A program made the position numbers and the translations under genes. Below, in pieces: positions 57,844 to 64,000 of a DNA stretch of 64,000 nt. The stretch lies in contig JAABTV010000011.1 in the NCBI GenBank assembly GCA_011389685.1, positions 1 through 64,000 of the forward strand. The letters run 5' to 3'. Numbering within the stretch: the first letter of the stretch is position 1; each line of letters opens with the position of its first letter. The notes below the pieces were generated by a model. That model did not search any database. It had not been told where the DNA came from and saw only the letters and a program-made list of their open reading frames with translations. Source of the stretch: Paracoccaceae bacterium. Lineage in GTDB: Bacteria; Pseudomonadota; Alphaproteobacteria; Rhodobacterales; Rhodobacteraceae.

Positions 57844-59475
57844 ATGCTGGAGATCCAAGGGCGCACCATCGGCGCGGTGTTCGACGCGGCCGCGGCGCGC
57901 TGGCCGGAGCGTGATTTTCTGGTTGCGACGGCGTGGGAAAGCGCCCCGCTGCGCAGCCTGACTTATCGCCAGGTTGCTGATCTCGTTGAAAGATCCGAGC
58001 GCGCGTTGCGGGCTGCCGGTTACGGGATCGGACACCGGATTGCGGCGTGCCTCGGCACCTGCCCCGAGCACTATATCCTCAAGCTGGCGGCGAACCGGGC
58101 GGGGCTCTCCTTCGTGCCGGTCAATCCCGATTATCGCCCCGGTGAACTGGCCTATCTGCTGGCCGATAGCGGGGCGGTTCTGGCGGTGGCCGATGAGGCC
58201 CATGCCGAGTTGATGCAAACCGCCATCGCCGAGGCCGGGACGGGCGTGGCCTTTGTGCCGTTCACAGAGATGACGGGCCCGTTGCCGCCGGCGCCATGGC
58301 CCGCCCAGGCCGGCGAGGTGACACCGACAAGCGAGGCCGGCCTGCTTTATACCTCGGGCACGACGGGGCGGCCCAAGGGCTGTATCCTGAGCCACGAATA
58401 CGAGTTGATGGTGGGCGACAGCTACCGCCTGATCGGCGGCGCGGTGGCGCTGCGCACCGGTGGCGATCGCGTGTTCAACCCGCTGCCCGCGTTTCACATC
58501 AACGCCGGGATCGTTGCCTTTTTCGGTGTCATGCTGACCGGTAACTGCCTGATTCAACCGCGAAGATTCAGCGCCCGGACATGGTGGAAGGATATCGGCG
58601 AAAGTCGCGCGACGGTGTTTCACTATCTGGGCGTGGTGATTGCCGTGCTGCTGGCCGAGCGCGACACCGGCCCCGAGGTTTTGGGCAATCTGCGGGTGGG
58701 GGTGGGGGCCGGGGTAGAGCCTGCGCTGCATGTGAAATTCGAGCGGCGCTTTGACATTCCGCTGGTCGAGGTCTGGGGCATGACCGAGATGTGCCGGGTG
58801 ATGTCGATGTGGCAGGAACCGCGCCGGATCGACACGCGGGCCTTTGGCCGGGCGCGCGACGACCTTGAGGTGGAGGTCTGGGACGACAATGGAAAACCCT
58901 GCCCGCCGGGCGTGCCCGGCGAGATGGTTCTGCGCCATTCGGCAGAGACGCCCGGGAAGGGGTTCTTCTCGGGCTATCTCAACAAGCCCGAAGCCACGCA
59001 AGAGGCGTGGGCGGGCGGATGGTTTCACACCGGCGACACCGTCACGATGGATGCCGAGGGCGTGCTCTGTTTTGTCGACCGCAAGAAGAACATCATTCGC
59101 AGGGCGGGCGAGAACATCGCGGCGGCCGAGGTCGAGAACATACTTCTGAGCGATGAACGGGTGGTTAACGTGGCCTGCGTTGCGGTGCCCGACGAGACCC
59201 GCGACGAAGAGGTTCTCGCGGCGGTGGTTCTGGCCGACGGGGTTGCGCCGGATCCGGAAACCGGCATGAAGATATTCCAGCAAGCATTTGACAGGATGGC
59301 ATATTACAAGCTTCCCGGCTGGATCGTTTTCGTCGATGCGCTGCCCGTGACCGGCACGCAGAAAGTGGTGAAGCACCGTATTTTCGACGAAGGCGAAGAC
59401 CCGAGAAAGCGCCCCGGCGCGCTCGACCTGAGGCATCTCAAGCGGCGGGACAAGGGCAGCGTGCGGTCGGGTTAA
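57844..59475 (+). CDS. Acyl-CoA synthetase (AMP-forming), CaiC/FadD-like
   Basis: 543 residues of the ANL superfamily. The AMP-binding signature LLYTSGTTGRPKGC lies near residue 166. Further blocks are EVWGMTEMCRV, GWFHTGDTV, DRKKNIIRRAGENIAAAEVE and the C-terminal lysine region GTQKVVKHR. It activates a carboxylic acid to its CoA ester; the substrate is not evident. The ATG at 57844 has SD GGAGAGG; upstream TTG and ATG codons are less likely. Confidence 0.88.
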   Translation: MLEIQGRTIGAVFDAAAARWPERDFLVATAWESAPLRSLTYRQVADLVERSERALRAAGYGIGHRIAACLGTCPEHYILKLAANRAGLSFVPVNPDYRPGELAYLLADSGAVLAVADEAHAELMQTAIAEAGTGVAFVPFTEMTGPLPPAPWPAQAGEVTPTSEAGLLYTSGTTGRPKGCILSHEYELMVGDSYRLIGGAVALRTGGDRVFNPLPAFHINAGIVAFFGVMLTGNCLIQPRRFSARTWWKDIGESRATVFHYLGVVIAVLLAERDTGPEVLGNLRVGVGAGVEPALHVKFERRFDIPLVEVWGMTEMCRVMSMWQEPRRIDTRAFGRARDDLEVEVWDDNGKPCPPGVPGEMVLRHSAETPGKGFFSGYLNKPEATQEAWAGGWFHTGDTVTMDAEGVLCFVDRKKNIIRRAGENIAAAEVENILLSDERVVNVACVAVPDETRDEEVLAAVVLADGVAPDPETGMKIFQQAFDRMAYYKLPGWIVFVDALPVTGTQKVVKHRIFDEGEDPRKRPGALDLRHLKRRDKGSVRSG

Positions 59476-59495
59476 CGCTCGGGTCCAGGGGAAAA

Positions 59496-59516
59496 CGGGG
59501 GGGTGACATCCGGCTG
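59496..59516 (+). repeat. Short recurring motif CGGGGGGGTGAC...CCGGCTG, copy 2
   Basis: It matches 29105-29124 apart from one extra G and two substitutions. It sits 20 bases past the acyl-CoA synthetase stop, the same relative place as copy 1. It is in a 100-base spacer that otherwise shows nothing. Confidence 0.35.
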
Positions 59517-59577
59517 CCGGGGAAACCGGCGGAACGGCCACGGCGAACCCGTTAACGCTGGCTCCAGTCATGGGGGT

Positions 59578-60309
59578 TTACCCATGCACTTGGTCAAAAC
59601 GGAAAGTGAAAGAGTATTTGACCAGGGAAAGTCCGCTGATCATACGTGCGCCACTCGTCAGTTTCGGGTCGAAGTCCGGTGCAATGAGAATGCCGCGCGG
59701 ACGGTGCGCCATCTCATCCTCGATATCGGCCATATAGGCGGCTATCTGACCCAATGTTTCACGCCTCGCTACAACGGCTTTGAGCTCTATGACCACATGT
59801 TGGCCGCTTTGGTCCCGAGCCAGAATATCAATGAACCCTGACGGGATTTTCTTTTCGCTTCCCCCGTCAGCGATCTCAAGCCCTGGCTCCAATTGGGATA
59901 TATTGCTTCTCAAGGCCGATTGAAGATCGGCCTCAAGTGACAGAGTTCGTTGCTCGAACCCATTCGCCTCGGCATTTCGGGCCTCTACTCTTTGTGCTGC
60001 AGGTCGTGCGGCTTCTCGCTCCACGTCCTGGCGGAATCTCTGATACTTGGTGACCGCGCTTTTGTATGACGCCAGATTGTTACGAATATCACCGCTGATT
60101 TCCAGTTTTGAAGGATTTGGGCGTCTGTTTCGGGTGTCTTCGGAAGAATAGGTCAATTCCTCGATGAGCGACGTCAATTCATCTGAATCAAAAAGATCGT
60201 CGAGATCACCATAAACCGACTCGACCCGTCTTAGTTCAGAGAGTTTGGTCCGAAATGTTGCCTCGGTTGGCACTGCCTCGCGAAGCCAATCGGGATAATT
60301 GATATCCAT
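59578..60309 (-). CDS. NucS/DUF91-like PD-(D/E)XK nuclease
   Basis: 243 residues. The C-terminal half (about 120-230) has the NucS-type catalytic layout: a helix with TLSLEADLQSALR (Glu126), then GGSEKKIPSGFIDILARD (Asp161), VVIELKA (Glu175, Lys177) and a helix with LGQIAAYM (Gln188). The N-terminal 110 residues are acidic and helical and not recognised. An excellent SD (AGGAGGT) precedes the ATG. The gene is less GC-rich than its neighbours and stands alone beside an IS remnant, which suggests horizontal transfer. Mismatch repair, defence and restriction-like roles are all possible. Confidence 0.75.
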   Translation of the reverse strand: MDINYPDWLREAVPTEATFRTKLSELRRVESVYGDLDDLFDSDELTSLIEELTYSSEDTRNRRPNPSKLEISGDIRNNLASYKSAVTKYQRFRQDVEREAARPAAQRVEARNAEANGFEQRTLSLEADLQSALRSNISQLEPGLEIADGGSEKKIPSGFIDILARDQSGQHVVIELKAVVARRETLGQIAAYMADIEDEMAHRPRGILIAPDFDPKLTSGARMISGLSLVKYSFTFRFDQVHG

Positions 60310-60331
60310 TCAAATAACCTCCTGTGAATTC

Positions 60332-60541
60332 TCAACCAGGCAACTCTTTGTTCAATAGCGTTAACAATGTGTTAGGGTCAGGACCCATAAAATCGGACAG
60401 CCCGAGCGTGTCATCCAGCTCGCGCATCACCAGCAGACCGCCGTCCGAACTGAGCTGTGTGCCTTTGAATTCCAACCGAACACGAGGGTCGAAATCCACC
60501 CGATCTGCCCGCTGCAAGCCCGCACCCTCTGGGTGATCCAT
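60332..60541 (-). pseudogene. IS1380-family transposase, N-terminal remnant
   Basis: The first 50 codons match the start of IS1380 transposases (RVDFDPRVRLEFKGTQLSSD, GGLLVMRELDDTLGLSD). Homology stops abruptly at about 60395, after which unrelated sequence closes the frame within 20 codons. The breakpoint sits at a GGGTC-AG-GACCC palindrome (about 60376-60387), possibly the end of another element or a deletion scar. It cannot be active. Confidence 0.8.
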
Positions 60542-60617
60542 GAAACACGCCCCTCGCAGCTATCAACACCATGATTTATATAGGAAATACCAAGGTCAAG
60601 ACAGCGAAATCTGCGGA

Positions 60618-60833
60618 CTACTTGGGGAATGCGGTTTCCAATGTTTTTTGGGCCCGTTCTACAAATTCTTCTTCTGGCTTCATCACTTCGAATCCTCCAG
60701 TTGAATTCCACGCTTTAATCGAACCAATCCATCCTTGCCTGACAGAATAAATGGCGAAATAGACAGTTAAAAAAACCGATACTGGCCAGGAAACTTCGGC
60801 TAAGAACGTCAAAATGATCTCGAAAACTTCCAT
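60618..60833 (-). CDS. Small single-span membrane protein, hypothetical
   Basis: 71 residues, beginning MEVFEIILTFLAEVSWPVSV. One hydrophobic segment (about 5-28) is followed by a charged C-terminal tail (MKPEEEFVERAQKTLETAFP). An SD-like GGGGA precedes the ATG. AT-rich codon use matches the surrounding accessory patch. No family is recognised. The 115 bases to the BrnA gene (60891-61005) are AT-rich and hold nothing I can support. Confidence 0.55.
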   Translation of the reverse strand: MEVFEIILTFLAEVSWPVSVFLTVYFAIYSVRQGWIGSIKAWNSTGGFEVMKPEEEFVERAQKTLETAFPK

Positions 60834-61005
60834 ATCTTTATCCCCAAGCCAATGGCGTGGTGCGGAGCCACTTCTCATTGTCATTCGCACTCAAGTGATT
60901 CTTGGTGCCTAGAGGCTTAATCCACGCCCACATAGTGACTTTTCCTTTTCAGGCAAGCGATTGCGATTGCTAATTCTTAATCCAAATTTCACTTCATGAT
61001 TCATC

Positions 61006-61212
61006 TCATTCCGCCTCCGCCAGTGTTTCACGCGCCTCGGGGATGGCATCATCCATGGGCCGTCCTTCCTCATGCGCCTCGACTATCCGTTTCAGGATGG
61101 CACGCAGGCGGGCGGCCTCGCCAGGGGCGGCGGGGCGGGCGCGGGCAAAGAAATCCGCGTCAAGGGGCGGGTTATCGTCGTAGTCTTCGGGCGGTTTGGG
61201 GCGGGCGATCAT
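61006..61212 (-). CDS. BrnA-like antitoxin
   Basis: 68 residues; the DNPPLDADFFARARPA segment matches the BrnA core, which dimerises, binds BrnT and represses the operon. The RHH-type DNA-binding part is short or divergent: after ARPA the chain continues into a helical, acidic tail. The start overlaps the toxin stop (61209-61212). The toxin-then-antitoxin order is typical of brnTA. Confidence 0.75.
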   Translation of the reverse strand: MIARPKPPEDYDDNPPLDADFFARARPAAPGEAARLRAILKRIVEAHEEGRPMDDAIPEARETLAEAE

Positions 61213-61478
61213 GGGGTTTCCCTCCCGTTGGCCTTGCGCAGCGATATTACGCGGATGCGGTCCTCACGCCAAGCATAGACAAGAACGTGGTATCTTTGCC
61301 CGATCTTGCCAAGGGCTAGCATCCGCGTTTCGCCATAGCCATAGCAGGTATCCTCGGCTTCCATCGCTGTGCTCCAGTCGAAATTCTCAACTGCCTCGAA
61401 GGGGACACCGTGCTTGGCCAGATTTTGTGCGCCCTTTTCGGTGTCCCGTTCATAAAGCAGGGAACTCACCTGCCTCAC
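61209..61478 (-). CDS. BrnT-family ribonuclease toxin
   Basis: Up to 89 residues from a GTG (a second in-frame GTG is at codon 4). BrnT features are [20 protein letters not shown], a central [20 protein letters not shown] and the C-terminal [12 protein letters not shown]. BrnT is a RelE-like ribonuclease neutralised by BrnA. The first GTG overlaps the sucB stop as GTGA, so toxin translation may be coupled to sucB. Confidence 0.82.
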   Translation of the reverse strand: MRQVSSLLYERDTEKGAQNLAKHGVPFEAVENFDWSTAMEAEDTCYGYGETRMLALGKIGQRYHVLVYAWREDRIRVISLRKANGRETP

Positions 61479-63091
61479 AAATCCATCAACAACCGCCGCG
61501 GATCTTCCAGCGCCTCTTTCACCCGCACGAGGAAGGTCACGGCGCCCTTGCCGTCCACGATCCTGTGGTCATAAGACAGGGCCAGATACATCATCGGGCG
61601 GATCACGATCTCGCCGCCGACAACCATCGGCCGATCCTGGATCTTGTGCATGCCGAGGATGCCAGATTGCGGCGGGTTGAGGATCGGCGAGGACATGAGC
61701 GAGCCATAGACGCCACCATTGGAGAGCGTGAAGGTGCCGCCCTGCATCTCGGCCATGGAAAGCTTGCCGTCACGGGCGCGTTTGCCCTTTTCGCCGATCT
61801 CCTTCTCGATCTGGGCAAAGGATTTCGAATCCACGTCGCGGATCACCGGCACGACGAGGCCCTGCGGCGTGCCCGCGGCCACGCCCATATGCACGAAATT
61901 CTTGTAGACGACATCGGTGCCGTCGATCTCGGCATTGACCTCGGGCACTTCCTTGAGGGCATGCACGCAGGCCTTGGTGAAGAACGACATGAAGCCAAGG
62001 CGCACGCCGTGCTTTTTCTCGAACTCGTCCTTGTAGGTGTTGCGCAGGTCCATCACCGCGCCCATGTCGACCTCGTTATAGGTGGTGAGGATCGCGGCGG
62101 TGTTCTGCGCTTCCTTGAGGCGGCGGGCGATGGTCTGGCGCAGGCGGGTCATCTTGACCCGTTCCTCGCGCGCGGCGTCGTCGGCGGGGACCGGCGCGCG
62201 CGGCGCGCTGGCGGCAGGTTTCGCCTCAGATGTCTGGGCGGCCGGGGTGCTGCTGCGCGGCTCCGAGCGACTGGCGGCAATCGCCTTTTGCACGTCTTCC
62301 TTCATGATCCGCCCGTCGCGGCCCGTGCCCTTGACCTGCGAGGGATCAAGTCCCGCCTCGGCCATCATCTTCTCGGCCGAAGGGGCGTTCTCGACATCCT
62401 TGCCGGCCGCTTGATCATCGTCGCTTTGCTGCGCTGCTTCGGCGCCCGGACGCGGCCCGGGTTCGACCGCGCCATCGGCCGAGCCGCTGATCCGGGCCAG
62501 CGTGGCACTGGCCTCCACCGTGCTGCCCTCTTCGGCGAGGATTTCGGCCAGAACGCCGGCGGCGGGGGCGGGCACCTCGACCGACACCTTGTCGGTTTCC
62601 AACTCGCACAGCATCTCGTCCTGCGCGACGCTGTCGCCCACCTGCTTGAACCAGGTCGAGACCGTCGCCTCGCTCACGCTTTCGCCCAGGGCCGGGACCA
62701 TGACATCGATATTGCCGCCGCCGCCTTTGTTATTGCCGCCGCCGCCTTTGTCGGCCTTGGCGGTCTCCTCGTCGCCGCCCTTGTCTCCCTTGTCTCCCTT
62801 GTCGGCCTTGGCGGGCTTGTCACCCGAGCCCTTTTTCTCGGGCGTGGCTTCGCCGCTTTCCGAGATCATGGCCAGAAGCGCATCGACTCCCACGGTGTCA
62901 CCCTCGGCGGCGACGATCTCGCCCAGCGTTCCGGCGGCGGGCGAGGGCACCTCGACCGTGACCTTGTCGGTTTCCAGCTCGCACAGCATTTCATCCACCG
63001 CGACCGTGTCGCCGGGCTGCTTGAACCAGGTGGCGACGGTGGCTTCGGTGACGCTTTCGCCCAGGGTGGGCACGCGGACTTCGGTTGCCAT
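61475..63091 (-). CDS. sucB: Dihydrolipoyl succinyltransferase, E2 of 2-oxoglutarate dehydrogenase, with two lipoyl domains
   Basis: 538 residues, longer than the usual 400-510. Two N-terminal lipoyl domains each carry ELETDKV (Lys about 43 and about 147), joined by a Lys/Asp/Gly-rich linker with GDKGDKGGD-type repeats. Then come the peripheral subunit-binding domain ([20 protein letters not shown]) and the catalytic domain ending in [17 protein letters not shown] (His and Asp of the active site). It passes succinyl groups from E1 to CoA. It follows sucA by three bases. Confidence 0.95.
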   Translation of the reverse strand: MATEVRVPTLGESVTEATVATWFKQPGDTVAVDEMLCELETDKVTVEVPSPAAGTLGEIVAAEGDTVGVDALLAMISESGEATPEKKGSGDKPAKADKGDKGDKGGDEETAKADKGGGGNNKGGGGNIDVMVPALGESVSEATVSTWFKQVGDSVAQDEMLCELETDKVSVEVPAPAAGVLAEILAEEGSTVEASATLARISGSADGAVEPGPRPGAEAAQQSDDDQAAGKDVENAPSAEKMMAEAGLDPSQVKGTGRDGRIMKEDVQKAIAASRSEPRSSTPAAQTSEAKPAASAPRAPVPADDAAREERVKMTRLRQTIARRLKEAQNTAAILTTYNEVDMGAVMDLRNTYKDEFEKKHGVRLGFMSFFTKACVHALKEVPEVNAEIDGTDVVYKNFVHMGVAAGTPQGLVVPVIRDVDSKSFAQIEKEIGEKGKRARDGKLSMAEMQGGTFTLSNGGVYGSLMSSPILNPPQSGILGMHKIQDRPMVVGGEIVIRPMMYLALSYDHRIVDGKGAVTFLVRVKEALEDPRRLLMDL

Positions 63092-63094
63092 GTA

Positions 63095-64000
63095 TCAGTT
63101 CCCTTCCAGATCGAGCGCGTTTCTGACCAGCGCTTCCTGTTGTGCCTTGTGCTGTTTCGCCAACCCCGTCGCGGGCGAGGCGGCCGCGGCGCGACCGACA
63201 TAGACCGGGCGCTTGTGCCTGGCCTTGATGCGGCCCAGCACCCATTCGATATTGGGTTCGATGAAGGTCCACGGACCCTGGTTCTTGGGCTCTTCCTGGC
63301 ACCAGACCATCTCGGCGCCCTTGAACCGGTCGAGCTCTTTCACGAGGCTCATCGCAGGGAAGGGGTAGAACTGTTCGATCCGCAGCAGATAGACATCGTC
63401 GAGCCCGGCCTCGTCGCGCGCTTCAAGCAGGTCGTAATAGACCTTGCCCGAACACATCACCACGCGGCGGATCTTGTCATCGGCCACCAGTTCCGTGTCG
63501 GAATGGCCCTTCTCGGCATCGTCCCAGAGCACGCGGTGAAAGCTTGACCCGGTGGTGAAATCCTCGGCATTCGAGACCGCCAGCTTGTGGCGGAGCAGCG
63601 ATTTCGGCGTCATCAGGATCAGCGGCTTGCGGAACGAGCGGTGCAATTGCCGCCGCAGGATGTGGAAATAATTGGCCGGCGTGGTGCAATTGGCCACGAT
63701 CCAGTTGTCGCCGCCGCACATCTGCAGGAATCGCTCGAGCCGGGCCGAGGAGTGTTCGGGCCCCTGGCCCTCATAGCCATGCGGCAACAGCACCGTGAGT
63801 CCCGACATCCGTAGCCATTTGCTTTCGCCCGAGCTGATGAACTGGTCGAACATGATCTGCGCGCCATTGGCGAAATCGCCGAACTGCGCCTCCCACAGGG
63901 TCAGCGCGTTGGGCTCGGCAAGGCTGAACCCGTATTCGAACCCCAGCACCGCGTATTCCGACAGCATCGAGTCGATGGCTTCGTATTGCGCCTGCCCCTC
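63095..64000 (-). CDS. sucA: 2-oxoglutarate dehydrogenase E1 component, C-terminal part; runs off the right edge
   Basis: About 301 C-terminal codons are visible and the frame stays open to base 64000. Conserved E1o segments include EYAVLGFEYGFSLAEPNAL, WEAQFGDFANGAQIMFDQFI, LPHGYEGQGPEHSSARLERF and CQEEPKNQGPW. It is the thiamine-diphosphate enzyme that decarboxylates 2-oxoglutarate in the TCA cycle and is first in the sucAB operon. Confidence 0.96.
   Translation of the reverse strand, partial: EGQAQYEAIDSMLSEYAVLGFEYGFSLAEPNALTLWEAQFGDFANGAQIMFDQFISSGESKWLRMSGLTVLLPHGYEGQGPEHSSARLERFLQMCGGDNWIVANCTTPANYFHILRRQLHRSFRKPLILMTPKSLLRHKLAVSNAEDFTTGSSFHRVLWDDAEKGHSDTELVADDKIRRVVMCSGKVYYDLLEARDEAGLDDVYLLRIEQFYPFPAMSLVKELDRFKGAEMVWCQEEPKNQGPWTFIEPNIEWVLGRIKARHKRPVYVGRAAAASPATGLAKQHKAQQEALVRNALDLEGN

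Noticed and set aside
61196-63547. Long plus-strand open frame opposite sucB and sucA
   Set aside because: It is antisense to two unambiguous TCA-cycle genes. Its composition is typical of GC-driven shadow frames.
1-64000. CRISPR arrays, tRNA and rRNA genes
   Set aside because: No regularly spaced direct repeats, no cloverleaf with a TTCGANTC-type arm and no rRNA-like stretch were recognised by eye. A tRNAscan or Infernal run could still reveal a missed small RNA gene.

Overview
The window is GC-rich chromosomal DNA from an alphaproteobacterium, almost certainly a Rhodobacteraceae member of the marine Roseobacter type. The evidence is: a GTTC-N7-GTTC LexA box upstream of lexA; a holin/endolysin pair of the gene-transfer-agent lysis type; a fused indolepyruvate oxidoreductase; an OdhB with two lipoyl domains; a LysR regulator of the LsrB/VtlR type; and dispersed palindromic repeats familiar from this order. 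No rRNA, tRNA or CRISPR array was seen.

Layout. 1-720: 3' end of an IS256-type insertion sequence and its flank. 718-2084: speD-speE (spermidine). 2334-3239: a DMT exporter. 3408-4363: rplM-rpsI, then a strong terminator. 4410-5752: a repeat-rich spacer, a predicted AbcR-like small RNA and the LsrB/VtlR-type LysR gene, divergent from the fused iorAB (5947-9366). 9503-12288: acyltransferase, murI, argC. 12313-16522: a cytochrome c maturation block (ccmE, ccmF, ccmH) with an endolysin and holin between ccmE and ccmF. 16595-20231: a PaaG-like isomerase convergent with gltX-gltA. 20307-23020: comEC and lexA, tail to tail. 23123-27181: trpGDC-moaC-moeA on the minus strand. 27297-33237: a divergent-polysaccharide-deacetylase protein, then ppiD-trpE-rluE. 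33370-36618: fabI-lysE-gpt-aminotransferase. 36759-38511: pdxH, a double cold-shock protein and a DUF192 protein, convergent with glk (38516-39394). 39487-41844: a three-gene corrinoid/folate one-carbon operon. 42138-44758: sulfotransferase, ppx, rlmE. 45408-50474: a 1688-residue predicted type I secreted protein, preceded by a 650-bp spacer that contains an inverted-repeat element. 50541-57759: a minus-strand run with glycosyltransferase, TetR, ppk2, alpha/beta hydrolase, metA, a P-loop ATPase and two DMT transporters. 57844-59475: an acyl-CoA synthetase. 59578-61010: a more AT-rich accessory patch (NucS-like nuclease, IS1380 remnant, small membrane protein). 61006-64000: a BrnT/BrnA toxin-antitoxin pair whose toxin start overlaps the stop of sucB, then sucB and the 3' part of sucA.

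How the genes fit together. Most of the window is core metabolism in short, tightly coupled operons, often with 4-bp ATGA overlaps. The accessory signals are the GTA-type lysis cassette inside the ccm operon, the sRNA/LysR pair, the giant secreted protein, the palindromic repeat elements and the toxin-antitoxin/nuclease patch beside sucAB. Polyphosphate metabolism appears twice (ppx and ppk2). Methyl-group metabolism also appears twice (the metF/methyltransferase operon and metA).

All calls rest on reading translations and motifs by eye; no database search was run. Start codons were moved from the longest frame where homology or a ribosome binding site favoured an internal start.
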